Below are positions 1-9,120 of a DNA stretch of 64,000 nt, piece by piece. The notes under the pieces were generated by a model. The model searched no databases. It was not told the DNA's origin and saw only the letters and a program-made list of their open reading frames with translations. The position numbers and the translations under genes are program-made. The stretch comes from Acidobacteriota bacterium. GTDB lineage: Bacteria > Acidobacteriota > Terriglobia > UBA7540. The stretch's first letter is position 1. Every line of letters begins with the position of its first letter. The stretch covers positions 1 through 64,000 of the forward strand of contig JAMCXS010000031.1 of the NCBI GenBank assembly GCA_023474345.1, given 5' to 3'.

Positions 1-177
1 TGCTTCACCGCTCTTTGCAACACATTGATAATACATGACTTACTAATTTGAGATTTTCCCGGACCAAAATCCCATTCGTCTCATTTGGCCGCCAATAAGT
101 AGTGATAGCCTAGTAACAGCGGCTATCCATGCGCGCCTGTCACCCCGTCGCCGATTCGTGCTCTATCATTTGTCCTC

Positions 178-206
178 TTGCATTCGACCCGCGCGGGGTA
201 TATATA
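178..206 (+). promoter_or_regulatory. Possible sigma-70-type promoter for the first gene
   Basis: TTGCAT at 178-183 and TATATA at 201-206 are separated by 17 bases, a normal spacing for a housekeeping promoter. The -35 box matches the consensus poorly. It lies about 130 bases before the first coding region, so there would be a long leader. Upstream, a 7-bp inverted repeat (GATAGCC/GGCTATC, 104-127) could be a terminator remnant or an operator. Sequence pattern only. Confidence 0.3.
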
Positions 207-336
207 ACGAAATCGTGATTGCGGTTGCCACGCAATCGCGGAGTGAGCGGGCTGTGCATCACCCGCGGCCGATCCGGCCCATTTCGCCGCGCACGATCTT
301 CTGCTGCGCGGCAAACGTCATCACGAAGGAGAAACC

Positions 337-828
337 ATGAAGCGCAAACGTCTTTGGGCTGCTGTTGGAGCTTTCAGCTTTCTCGCTACCGTAGGCTCCT
401 TAGCTCTGCTTTCCTCCCCGGAAGCCAAGAATCCGGGGTTCAGTGGCGGTTCCTACCTCACCGTCATTAAGGACGCAGAGGGGAATTTCGCCTCCCGCTC
501 GATCATTACCCTGCACGCTGACCACACAATGCTGGCAGTCGATTCCGGCCAGCAGGGCCCCACAAACTATTTCGGCAGCCAACTGGGCACGTGGCAGCAG
601 GCCGGCAACCACCAGATCGCGGCCCGGACGATGGACTTCTGTTACCCGCTCAGCCCCGCCCCCGGGATCGCGCGCGCAGATTACGCCATCCGCCTCGCGC
701 CTGATCGCCGTCACGTGACGGGCACCATCACCGTGAGCGCTTTCCCGCTGGACGACGGGAATCCCCAGGAAGAGGAAGGGACACCGATCGGGACTTTTAC
801 CTTCGAAGGCGAGTGGATAAAACCTTAG
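337..828 (+). CDS. Small exported protein of unknown function
   Basis: A 163-residue protein that I do not recognise. The ATG follows a good ribosome site (AAGGAG, 6 bases before the start). Residues 1-30 form a signal peptide: basic KRKR, a hydrophobic stretch from about 7 to 25 and small residues before the mature part, so export to the periplasm or beyond is likely. The mature part is rich in Gly, Thr and short beta-like segments (GGSYLTVIKDAEGNF, SIITLHADHTMLAVDSGQ, GTFTFEGEW), which suggests a small beta-sandwich or lipocalin-like fold. There is one cysteine and no evident catalytic motif. It stands alone on the plus strand, facing the minus-strand receptor genes. Confidence 0.75.
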   Translation: MKRKRLWAAVGAFSFLATVGSLALLSSPEAKNPGFSGGSYLTVIKDAEGNFASRSIITLHADHTMLAVDSGQQGPTNYFGSQLGTWQQAGNHQIAARTMDFCYPLSPAPGIARADYAIRLAPDRRHVTGTITVSAFPLDDGNPQEEEGTPIGTFTFEGEWIKP

Positions 829-907
829 CCTGCATGACGCCTGCAGCGGTGGGCGGTGCGCATGTTGCGATGTAGGCAAGGTGTGCGGCCAGGGGGGGAG
901 GGTGAAG

Positions 908-1001
908 ATTTTTCGCCCCTCCGGGGCTGGGTTATCCGGTGCGCGTTGCTATCCCATGGCGTACGCCATAGGCTAACATCTTTTGCCCCTTCCGGGGGCG
1001 T
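908..1001. repeat. Candidate dispersed intergenic palindromic repeat
   Basis: Within about 90 bases there are three palindromic modules: GCCCCTCCGGGGC near 914-926, the perfect 14-base palindrome ATGGCGTACGCCAT at 956-969, and a GCCCCTTCCGGGGG-like module near 985-999. This modular arrangement resembles the dispersed GC-rich intergenic repeats seen in acidobacterial and planctomycete genomes. Only one copy is in this window, so the repeat call is an inference from its structure. Confidence 0.35.
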
Positions 1002-1065
1002 CGCAACAACAAAAACCCTGGCCGCTTACCTGCCACTGACCCGACGCTGAAAGGAAGTAAAACAA

Positions 1066-1122
1066 GCTCTCGTCGCAGCAGCACCTGCGGCCCTTGCGGG
1101 CCCGGTACAGTACGACGAGAGC
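1066..1122 (-). terminator. Long hairpin downstream of TonB receptor 1
   Basis: GCTCTCGTCG (1066-1075) pairs perfectly with CGACGAGAGC (1113-1122), enclosing a 37-base GC-rich region that can itself pair. Read on the minus strand, the stem is followed by TTGTTTT, a weak U-tract. The same structure, with one compensatory pair change, occurs behind the second receptor (5426-5481). A terminator or 3' protective structure is the simplest reading. Confidence 0.5.
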
Positions 1123-1169
1123 CAAGGATCTTGTAACAGCTTCTGAATCAACTCTGTCTGTGCCAGGGG

Positions 1170-1197
1170 AAAGGCAGGTTTTGAAGCCTGCCCTTCC
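1170..1197 (-). terminator. Short hairpin just after TonB receptor 1
   Basis: On the minus strand AAGGGCAGG pairs with CCTGCCTTT (9 bp with one G-U) around an AT-rich loop, about 35 bases after the stop codon. There is no long U-run. A counterpart with one mismatch follows the second receptor at 5528-5553. Confidence 0.45.
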
Positions 1198-1228
1198 TCC
1201 GGCGGTTAACTGCTTCCGCGCTGCCCTC

Positions 1229-4200
1229 TCAGAACAACAACTGCAGTGACATCATGATAACGCGCGGATTGTTCGCGGGGCCGGTAATGTTGGAGATACC
1301 GCCAAACTGCCCCGAAGTGGCCGTTATGTCAATGTTCGTGAGGTTCCAAATGGGATGGTTAAAAGCATTAATGAAATCGGCGCGGTACAACAGCGTAAAG
1401 CGCTCTTTAATCTGCGTCGATTTCGCCGCTGAGATGTCCATGCTGAACAGACCCGGCAGCCGGAGGCTGCTGATGTACGGCGACCACTGCGTAAGCTGGA
1501 AGGGCTGCAAAGTCACCCATGCAGGCTTCTCACCTGGCTGGCAGTTTGTCGTAGATCCATCCAGTTGCAAGGTGCAGGTGTTAAACCAATGAGTAAGGGA
1601 CTGGTTGGGTGTGCTTTGAGGATTGCCGGTTGGCGCTACCCCAATTGGGAACGGCATCGGCAACCCGGCTTGCCACCGCGAAATCGCGCTGACAGACCAG
1701 CCTCCCAGCAGACGTCCCAGGAGTGGGTTGGCATTGCTTCCCCAACGCCGATGGGGGCCATAGGGAAGTTCATACAGGGCGGACATCTTGAACTGCTCCG
1801 GCACGTCATAGGGAGAGATCGTCCAAGACGGCTCGGAGTCGGTGGGATTGAGGAACGCCATCGCCTGCATGTTTTTGGACCACGTAAAATTGGCGTCGAA
1901 GTCCAAACCGTAGGACATGCGCTTTTGCAAATCGACCCAGACGCCATTATATTTGCTCTTGCCGATGGGAATATTCTGCTCCACGAGCCCGTTCAGCGGA
2001 AACTGAGGATAAGGAGCCAGCAACTGCTGGAGCTGGACGGTGGGCGCGGTCAGGTATGTTCCGCTCAGCAAGCTCAACAGAGGAGCGTTTTGAGGCACAT
2101 CCGCGGCCGCCAGGAATGGGTTGGGCACACTCTTGGTGAGCTCCGTTACACCCAACGCGCGGTCTGTAAGGGAAAGGAAATTGATGTTCTGTGATACGGG
2201 CAGACGATCGATATAGCTGCCCACATAGGACGCACTCGCCAGCCAGTTGTGACGGAACTGGTGTTGAATACTCAGCGAGTATTGCTGGGTCCGTGGGATG
2301 TTCATGTTGGGATAGGCAATTTGGGAGATGCCCTGGCCGATACCGGTCGCCAGGCCGTTGGCGTTGCCCACCGGGAGCAGGATTCCATCCGGGAAGGGAT
2401 TGGTGAGCGTGTTAAAGGGAATACCGGTCTGTACTGAGGTCAGCATGCCGGTGGTCTGGCTGAACCCCGGAGCCGCCCCAGGATTGCCAAACATCTGGCC
2501 GTAGATGATCCCGTATCCGCCACGAAGAACCGTGTCGTGCCAGAACCGGTAAGCGAAACCGAAGCGAGGACCAAAGTTGCCGTACTTCGGGTTGTAGATG
2601 CCCCGGGGATTGCTTCCGACCCCCGCAAACTCTAACCCCCCTGTCAAGGGCAATCCGGGAACAATCAACGGGCTTGCGCAGGTTTGGCAAAATCCCCGCG
2701 TCAGGGCGTTGAACCGGTCACTCAACGGTCCCAGATAGTCCCACCGCAGGCCAACGTTCAAGGTCAGCCGGGAAGAAACGTGAATATCATCCTGGCCGAA
2801 CAACGAATAGAGATGCTCCATCAAGGCCGGGGCGCTCAAGCGCTGGATGAAACCTGAGGACGCATCGCCCAGCAGGAAATCCGCGATGGAATTTCCGCTG
2901 GTTGAGGTTTGCGCGAGAGGATTGGCCGTGGTGAAGATACCGTTGAAGCTAAAGTTCCCCGCAGAGAAACCGGGCTGCACCACGTTTTCTCCGATTTCCA
3001 TGTTCTGGAAACCGAATTTCAAGTTGTGCTGGTTATAGGTTTTGGCAAGAATCACATCATTGGTAACGGTCAAGTCGGAAGGCGTGATCCCCGAGGGGTT
3101 CGAGCCCGCCCCGTTATAGTCTGCCCAGTTGAACCTGGGGAACCAGGCGCCCGCTTCACTGACAAAGGTCGGTGAAAAACCCAGGGTTCCTACGTTGAAG
3201 CCGCGGCTGATGCTGCTGCCGCTGATTGAATAGAACCGATCCAGGCCCGTCCGGACCATCAGCACGGTAGTGGGGTTGAAGGTGTGAGTCACCTGGAGGG
3301 TGAACATGTCATTCTGTCTCCCGAACGGCACGTTGCTGCTTGTCTCGGCAATGTTGTAGGGTTGCCCAAGCAGCGAGTAAACAAACCCGCGGGTTTCCGC
3401 CAGCGAGTTGTAGCCGTACTGGAAGAACATGTGCGTCTTGTCGGAAACGTTGTAGTCGAGCCGTCCCTCATATTCCGGGAAGTCATCGATAAACTTCCGG
3501 TTGGCGCCGGTATTGACCAGGTTGCCGAGGTGAGTGAACGGGTCGCCAGGAACGTTTCCCTCCGGGATCAAAGCAAGGACTGACTTCGCCACCGGATTGA
3601 TATCACCGGGAGGAATAATGTTGCCAGTGAACGGTGTCCGGGTGCAGGTCGCTACCGTAGTGCAAGCGGAAGTCGTGAGCGGATTGTAAATGGTCTGGAG
3701 TGTGCCGTCGCTGTTGAATACATTGGAAAAATTTCCGTTCTTCTCCTGCGCGGTAGGAACGGAAACAATGAACGGGTCCGGCTGCACTTGTTTGATGTGT
3801 TGATAGGCAAAAAAGAAGAACAACTTGTTCTTCACAATGGGACCGCCCACGCTGCCGCCAAAATAGTTCTGGTGCCAAGGCAACCGGGGAATGCCGTGCG
3901 CGTTGTTGGTAAACGTGTTGGCGTTGAACAGCGTATTCTGGACGTATTCGTAGGCGTGGCCGTGCCACGTGTTGGTCCCGCCCTTAGTGATGGTGTTCAC
4001 CACACCGCCCGTGGTCCAGCCGTACTCGGCATCGTACATCGTGCTCTGTACGTGAACCTCTTCAACCGTGTCGGCAATAGCGTTATAACCCACGCCCACG
4101 GCGTGCGTATTGACGGAAATACCATTCACCATAACCATATTGCCGACGTTCGCTTGTCCCTGGTACCCAGAGCGGCCCCCTTGCCCTGACATGCCGCCGC

Positions 4201-4747
4201 CGATGTCTTCCTGCTGGCTCCCGGCGGTATCGAAGGGACGAAGGTTCGTAACGGAACCTGTCACCGTAACCCCCGGCGCGTACCAGGTGCTCTCAATAGT
4301 GTTCAGGTTGCGGATCGGAATCGCCGCGACTCGAGCAGCCGAAATGGTCCAACTGTTCTCGCCGGACGTGGTTTGTAGAAGCGACGCATTGGCCGTGACC
4401 TGGACGTGTTCCGTCACGGCGCCGAGTTCCAGCCTGAAATCCAGGACGGCCCTCTGAGCGACGCTCAGCGTGACACCGCTCCGGATGAACTCTTTAAAGC
4501 CTGGCTTCTTTACCGTGAATTCGTAGCTTCCCACGGGCAGAAAGGGAAACTGGTAAAGGCCAATTGAATTGCTTGTGGTTGTGTTGATCGCCCCGGTTGC
4601 CGTTTCTCTTGCCGTAATGGTGGCATCCGGAACGGGACGGCCTGAAGGATCATAGACATGCCCCGTCACTGACGCATTGCTCACAGCAAACAGGGGCAAA
4701 GGCAAGAGAATCGAAACCAAAAGGATTCCCAGGATTTTGGTTCGCAC
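1229..4747 (-). CDS. Oar-type TonB-dependent receptor, copy 1
   Basis: An outer-membrane active transporter of about 1172 residues, energised by TonB/ExbBD. An N-terminal signal peptide (about 1-25) is followed by a carboxypeptidase-regulatory-like beta domain (about 25-115, GHVYDPSGRPVPDATITA), a plug (ISAARVAAIPIRNLNTIE; EYGWTTGGVVNTITKGGTNTWHGHAYEY) and a long barrel ending in Phe (SLQLLF), the usual C-terminal signal for barrel assembly. An in-frame TTG lies 18 bases upstream, but AAAGGAGG sits inside that extension and places the start at the GTG at 4747, as in the paralogue. The substrate is unknown; such receptors are abundant in acidobacteria and often serve glycan uptake. It lies directly downstream of its paralogue. 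Confidence 0.9.
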   Translation of the reverse strand: MRTKILGILLVSILLPLPLFAVSNASVTGHVYDPSGRPVPDATITARETATGAINTTTSNSIGLYQFPFLPVGSYEFTVKKPGFKEFIRSGVTLSVAQRAVLDFRLELGAVTEHVQVTANASLLQTTSGENSWTISAARVAAIPIRNLNTIESTWYAPGVTVTGSVTNLRPFDTAGSQQEDIGGGMSGQGGRSGYQGQANVGNMVMVNGISVNTHAVGVGYNAIADTVEEVHVQSTMYDAEYGWTTGGVVNTITKGGTNTWHGHAYEYVQNTLFNANTFTNNAHGIPRLPWHQNYFGGSVGGPIVKNKLFFFFAYQHIKQVQPDPFIVSVPTAQEKNGNFSNVFNSDGTLQTIYNPLTTSACTTVATCTRTPFTGNIIPPGDINPVAKSVLALIPEGNVPGDPFTHLGNLVNTGANRKFIDDFPEYEGRLDYNVSDKTHMFFQYGYNSLAETRGFVYSLLGQPYNIAETSSNVPFGRQNDMFTLQVTHTFNPTTVLMVRTGLDRFYSISGSSISRGFNVGTLGFSPTFVSEAGAWFPRFNWADYNGAGSNPSGITPSDLTVTNDVILAKTYNQHNLKFGFQNMEIGENVVQPGFSAGNFSFNGIFTTANPLAQTSTSGNSIADFLLGDASSGFIQRLSAPALMEHLYSLFGQDDIHVSSRLTLNVGLRWDYLGPLSDRFNALTRGFCQTCASPLIVPGLPLTGGLEFAGVGSNPRGIYNPKYGNFGPRFGFAYRFWHDTVLRGGYGIIYGQMFGNPGAAPGFSQTTGMLTSVQTGIPFNTLTNPFPDGILLPVGNANGLATGIGQGISQIAYPNMNIPRTQQYSLSIQHQFRHNWLASASYVGSYIDRLPVSQNINFLSLTDRALGVTELTKSVPNPFLAAADVPQNAPLLSLLSGTYLTAPTVQLQQLLAPYPQFPLNGLVEQNIPIGKSKYNGVWVDLQKRMSYGLDFDANFTWSKNMQAMAFLNPTDSEPSWTISPYDVPEQFKMSALYELPYGPHRRWGSNANPLLGRLLGGWSVSAISRWQAGLPMPFPIGVAPTGNPQSTPNQSLTHWFNTCTLQLDGSTTNCQPGEKPAWVTLQPFQLTQWSPYISSLRLPGLFSMDISAAKSTQIKERFTLLYRADFINAFNHPIWNLTNIDITATSGQFGGISNITGPANNPRVIMMSLQLLF

Positions 4748-5068
4748 AGGTGGCCTCCTTTGCAAAAGTCAAACGTGGTTCTGAGCCCATTGCTGGACCG
4801 AACTGTTTGATTGGATTGACTTTATAAGTTGGAGACTAGTAATGAGTTCCAGTGTGAGGTAACTGGAAATACCCCGATTCACCCGCACTCATATTCACGG
4901 ACCTTCTAACCCCGTTTTCTTAATAGATGGCCCGCTTCCCTGCCCCGGCGCAAAATCCTCAAACAATTATGCGCTGCACTTTTTATTCGGGTCGCTTTTT
5001 GTTTTATATTCTGAAACAGCGTTTTTGTCAATACAAAAAATCGCAGGGTTTAGGAATTAGTAGTTTGT

Positions 5069-5085
5069 ATACTATGATATAGTAT
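5069..5085. promoter_or_regulatory. Inverted repeat, possible operator for receptor 1
   Basis: ATACTA and TAGTAT are separated by 5 bases in an AT-rich stretch about 320 bases upstream of the receptor 1 start. The symmetry suits a dimeric regulator, but the arms are short and AT-rich, so chance is possible. Confidence 0.25.
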
Positions 5086-5425
5086 GCGTGTACTGAACAG
5101 TGACCTTACAAATGTGCAATAATTTGAGTCAATTCTAATATACTCAAAGAGCTCCCTCCGCTCTACCGGGTGTCTTTGCGGCGTTACCCACGCCAAATTC
5201 GCCGCGCCTTGTAACCTGAATCGAATCCCCCAGCCCTACCTGGGTGCTGGCGACCGAACACCTTCGGATGAAGAAGGTAGGAATAGGGTCTTCCCCCGGA
5301 ATTTGCGGAGTCACTCCCTCTATACCCGCATACCGAACATGCAAGGCCGGCTTAGTTTTTGCCGCGAAGCATAAGTGATGCAGGGAGCGCCTGTTGCTGG
5401 CCCCGCGTGGCGGGAACGAAAACAG

Positions 5426-5481
5426 GCTCTCATTCCCGTAGCACATGCGGCGCTGCCCGCTTGAAGCGCTACGATGAGAGC
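5426..5481 (-). terminator. Long hairpin downstream of TonB receptor 2
   Basis: GCTCTCAT (5426-5433) pairs with ATGAGAGC (5474-5481). Compared with 1066-1122, the seventh pair of the stem has changed from G-C to A-T on both arms, so pairing is kept. Internal segments (GCCGCA-GTGCT on the minus strand) are also shared. On the minus strand it is followed by CTGTTTT. Confidence 0.5.
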
Positions 5482-5527
5482 CCGAGTCTTGCTGCGATTC
5501 TGGGTAAGGACCGTTCTGTGCCGGGGG

Positions 5528-5553
5528 AAGGGCGGGTTTTAAAGCCTGCCCTT
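5528..5553 (-). terminator. Short hairpin just after TonB receptor 2
   Basis: On the minus strand AAGGGCAGG faces CCCGCCCTT with one A/C mismatch. It starts about 33 bases after the stop codon, in the same position as 1170-1197 behind receptor 1. Confidence 0.4.
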
Positions 5554-5586
5554 CTCCCTGGCGGTTAAGTGTTCCGTGGTGCTCTC

Positions 5587-8500
5587 TTAGAACTCGAACT
5601 GCATCGAGAGCATGACGACGCGCGGGTCACCGTCTGGGGTGTTGTAAGGCGCATACTGGCCAAAGGTCCCGGACAGGGCATTATTGTCCACGCTTTCATA
5701 GCCCCAACTGGGATGGTTGAAGACGTTATCGCAATAGGCCTGAATCTTAAGGTTGTAACGCTCCTTAATCTTTATAGCCTTCGACAGAATAGCCGCCGCC
5801 TGGAAGGCGCCCGGTCCCCGCATATTGGGCATGTACGGAGACCATGTCTGAAGTTGGTCGGGCTGCAACACCACCCAAGCGGGGGTTTGATCAAGGAGGC
5901 AATTGGTTGTCGTGCCGTCGGCCAGCAGGGTGCAGGTGTTAAACCAGTGATTGAGGGTCTGGTGCGCGGTTTTCACAGAAGCACCCGTTGGCGCAACGTT
6001 GAAAGGAGCCGGGAGGGGGAAGCCAGCTTGCCACCGCCAAGTGGAACTGACCTGCCAGCCTCCGATCAGACGGCTGATGAAGGGGTTGGTGTTCGCCCCG
6101 AACATCCGCCCGGGTCCAAAAGGAAGATCCCACACCCCGGAGAACTTGACTTGCGCCGGTGTGTCATAGGGCGAGAGGAAGTAAGAGGGAGCAGGATCGG
6201 TGGGATTCAGGAACTGCACCGCCTGCATGGTCTTGGACCAGGCGAAGTTCATGTCAAAGTCCAAACCATGAGACATGCGCTTGTTCAGGTCCAGCCACAG
6301 CCCGTTGTATTTGTTCTTGCCGATGGGGATAACGTTCTCCGTCACCCCGCCAAATTCGGGATAGGGAAGCAGCAACTGCTGTTCCTGGATGGTGGATTGA
6401 TTCATGAACGTTCCGTTCAGCACGCTCAGATAGGGCGCATTGACGCTTTGGAGATGAGCTGCATAGAGCGGGTTATCCACCGTAGAGGTTAGCGCCCCAA
6501 CACCTAAAGCCAGGTCCGGCAGAGAAAGGTGATTCAAGTTCTCGGATACCGGCAACCGCCGTATATAGCTGCCCATGTAGGTAGCACTCACCAGCCAGTT
6601 CTTCCGGAACTGGTGCTCAACGCTCAGCGAGTATTGCATGACCTGGGGAATATTGGTATTCGGATCGGTAAAGCCGACGCCTTGGCCGACGCTGCTTGCG
6701 AGGCCATTGGCCGCGCCCACCGGGGTCAGAACTCCATCCGGGAAGGGATTGGTGAGATCGGTGACCGGAATACCTGTCGTGGGTGGCTGCAGGATGTAAG
6801 TCGTCTGGCTGAAGCCTGGAGCCGCGCCGGGATTCTGCCACTGCTGAGCGTAGACGATGCCGAATCCGCCGCGGACCACCGTGTCGCGCCAAGTCCGGTA
6901 AGCAAAACCGAAGCGAGGACCAAAGTTGTTATAGTGAGGGTTCGTGATACCCCGAGGATTGCTTCCAACCCCCGCATACTCCAACCCTCCCATCAAGGTC
7001 ATTCCAGGCACCTGTATGGGATTTGCGCAGGTCGTGCAGAATCCCTCCGTAAGCGCATTGAAGCGGTCCGTCAACGCTCCCTGGTAGTCCCATCGCAGGC
7101 CGGCGGTCAAGGTCAGATTCGGCGTGACCTGAATATCATCCTGGGCAAACACCGAATACAGATGCATCATCAATTTAGGATCGCTGTTCCTCTGAATGTA
7201 ACCCCCGGCCGGATAACCCAGCAGAAAATCCGCTATGGAATTTCCGCTGGCCGAACTGGGATTGAGGGGATCGGCGGTGGTGTACGTGTTAGTGAAGTTA
7301 AAGAAGCCCGCCGAGGCGCCAGGATTCACCTGGTTCTCCCCGATTTCCATATTCTGGAAGCCGAACTTCATGTTGTGCTTGTTGTAGGTCTTGGCCAGAA
7401 TCACGTCATTCGTGTAGGTCAGATCGGAAGGATTGATCCCCGAAGGGTTTGCGCCGGCGCCGTTATAATTCGACCAACGGAACATGGGGAAATTCAGGCT
7501 GGATTGGCTGACATAGAGCGGCGAAAAATCCAGCTTGCTGACGCTGAAGCCGTCGCTGATGCTGCTCCCGCTGATGGACTTAAAGCGATCTAAGCCCGTC
7601 CGAACTTCCAGGACGGTGGTGGGGTTGAAAGTGTGAGTCACCTGGAGCGTGAAGTCATCATTCTGCCGCGTAAACGGCGAATTGCCGCTGGTTTCGGCCA
7701 GGTTGTAAGGCTGCCCCTGGAAGGAGTACGCGTAGCCCCGGGTTTCCGCAAGGTTGTTCCAGCCATACCGGAAGAACATGTGCGTCATATCGGAAATGTT
7801 GTAGTCGAGTCTCCCACTGTACTGCGGGACATTATCAAGTTTCTTCCTTTGGGCACCTGAGACATTGGTAGCCCAGTTGTCGAGGTGAGTATAGGGGTCG
7901 CCGGAGTTCGATGCCAGAGGGTCCGGAATGTAAGCAAGAACCGACTTGGCCACCGGATTCATCTGGTCGGGAGGAATAATGTTGCCCTGGAAAGCTGTCC
8001 GCGTGCAGGACGAGGCGCCTGTCGGGCATACCGTCGTGAGCGGATTATAAATGGTCTGGAGGGTACCGCTGGTGTTGAACTGGTTGGAAAAATTGCCGTT
8101 CTTTTCCTCCACGGTAGGGACGGAAGTGGTTATGCTGTCCGGCTCCACTTCCAGAAGTTTTTCATAGGCAAAAAAGAAGAACATTTTGTTTTTCAGGATG
8201 GGACCGCCGACGGCGCCGCCGAAGAAGTTCTGGTGCAACGGGTCCGCATTTTTATTTACGCCGTAATAGTTCTCATCCCAGGCCGCGGCGCGGAAGACAT
8301 TATTCTTGACGTACTCGTACGCGCGGCCATGCCAGGTGTTGGTCCCGCCTTTGGTAATGGTGTTGATCACGCCGCCCGTGGTCCAGCCGTACTGAGCGTC
8401 GTACAGCGTGTTCTCCACATGAACCTGTTGGACAGTATCCGAGATGGGGTTAAAGCCGACACCGGAAGCGTGCGTATTGGCGGAAACCCCGTCGACCAAG

Positions 8501-9120
8501 ACCAGGTTGGAACTGCCCTGTGCCTGCCCCGGTTGCCCGCTGAAGCCTCCCTTCGAGGAGATACCGCCACCGATGTCCACGCACTGCATCTCGGCAGTGC
8601 CATAGGAGCTAGGGCTATCGTCAAAAGTGGTCACGGTAACTCCGAGAGCGTACCATGCGGCACTGTAGCTGGCCAGGTCGCCAATCGGAATCGCCGCGAT
8701 TCTCTGCGCCGAAATGCTCCAGTCGGTCGAACCGGACGTGGTTTGCAGCATCGACGCATTGGCGGTTACCTTTATGGATTGGGTCACGGCGCCAAGTTGC
8801 AGCTTGGCATCCACGACGGCACTTTGCGCGACCTGCAGAGTAACGCCGCTCTGAATGTACTTCTCGAAGCCTTGCTTCGAGAAAGTAAATTGATAATCGC
8901 CTGGACTCAAAAACGGGAATTGATAAAGTCCCACGGCATTTGTTTGGGTGGTATTGACAGCCCCTGTACGCGTTTCTGTCGCCGTAATGGTGGCTCCCGG
9001 AATAGGGGCGCCAGATGGATCGTAAACGTGCCCCGTCACCGACGCGCTGTTTCTCTGCGCAGCCAGGGGCAGGGCCACGAACATTAACGACACAACAATC
9101 CCCAGGATTTTCGTTCGCAC
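5587..9120 (-). CDS. Oar-type TonB-dependent receptor, copy 2
   Basis: A 1177-residue paralogue of the downstream receptor with the same plan: signal peptide (about 1-22), carboxypeptidase-regulatory-like domain (about 24-115, GHVYDPSGAPIPGATITATETRTGAVNTTQ), plug (about 130-260) and barrel ending SMQFEF. The GTG start follows AAAGGAGG with 6 bases between. The two copies align over their whole length. They differ most in the plug between about residues 155 and 200 and in parts of the barrel, which fits different ligands. It lies downstream of a DapA-fold lyase and a glycosidase on the same strand, suggesting uptake of a sugar or glycoside, but no ligand can be named. Confidence 0.9.
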   Translation of the reverse strand: MRTKILGIVVSLMFVALPLAAQRNSASVTGHVYDPSGAPIPGATITATETRTGAVNTTQTNAVGLYQFPFLSPGDYQFTFSKQGFEKYIQSGVTLQVAQSAVVDAKLQLGAVTQSIKVTANASMLQTTSGSTDWSISAQRIAAIPIGDLASYSAAWYALGVTVTTFDDSPSSYGTAEMQCVDIGGGISSKGGFSGQPGQAQGSSNLVLVDGVSANTHASGVGFNPISDTVQQVHVENTLYDAQYGWTTGGVINTITKGGTNTWHGRAYEYVKNNVFRAAAWDENYYGVNKNADPLHQNFFGGAVGGPILKNKMFFFFAYEKLLEVEPDSITTSVPTVEEKNGNFSNQFNTSGTLQTIYNPLTTVCPTGASSCTRTAFQGNIIPPDQMNPVAKSVLAYIPDPLASNSGDPYTHLDNWATNVSGAQRKKLDNVPQYSGRLDYNISDMTHMFFRYGWNNLAETRGYAYSFQGQPYNLAETSGNSPFTRQNDDFTLQVTHTFNPTTVLEVRTGLDRFKSISGSSISDGFSVSKLDFSPLYVSQSSLNFPMFRWSNYNGAGANPSGINPSDLTYTNDVILAKTYNKHNMKFGFQNMEIGENQVNPGASAGFFNFTNTYTTADPLNPSSASGNSIADFLLGYPAGGYIQRNSDPKLMMHLYSVFAQDDIQVTPNLTLTAGLRWDYQGALTDRFNALTEGFCTTCANPIQVPGMTLMGGLEYAGVGSNPRGITNPHYNNFGPRFGFAYRTWRDTVVRGGFGIVYAQQWQNPGAAPGFSQTTYILQPPTTGIPVTDLTNPFPDGVLTPVGAANGLASSVGQGVGFTDPNTNIPQVMQYSLSVEHQFRKNWLVSATYMGSYIRRLPVSENLNHLSLPDLALGVGALTSTVDNPLYAAHLQSVNAPYLSVLNGTFMNQSTIQEQQLLLPYPEFGGVTENVIPIGKNKYNGLWLDLNKRMSHGLDFDMNFAWSKTMQAVQFLNPTDPAPSYFLSPYDTPAQVKFSGVWDLPFGPGRMFGANTNPFISRLIGGWQVSSTWRWQAGFPLPAPFNVAPTGASVKTAHQTLNHWFNTCTLLADGTTTNCLLDQTPAWVVLQPDQLQTWSPYMPNMRGPGAFQAAAILSKAIKIKERYNLKIQAYCDNVFNHPSWGYESVDNNALSGTFGQYAPYNTPDGDPRVVMLSMQFEF

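Larger units (their letters stand above)
829..1228. other. Intergenic region between convergent genes
   Basis: No convincing gene. It holds a GC-rich block with several short palindromes (908-1001) and two hairpins that belong to the 3' end of the minus-strand receptor gene (1066-1122 and 1170-1197), each listed separately. Confidence 0.6.
4748..5586. other. Intergenic region between the two TonB receptor genes
   Basis: About 840 bases. 4748-5140 is AT-rich and should carry the promoter of receptor 1. It includes an inverted repeat (5069-5085) and T-rich tracts. 5150-5400 is GC-richer and shows an open frame on the minus strand (5144-5446) that lacks a ribosome site and resembles nothing I know; I do not call it a gene. 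The end next to receptor 2 holds its 3' hairpins (5426-5481 and 5528-5553). Confidence 0.6.

Noticed and set aside
5144-5446. 100-codon minus-strand frame between the two receptors
   Set aside because: No ribosome site or similarity to known proteins, and it overlaps the 3' hairpin of receptor 2.
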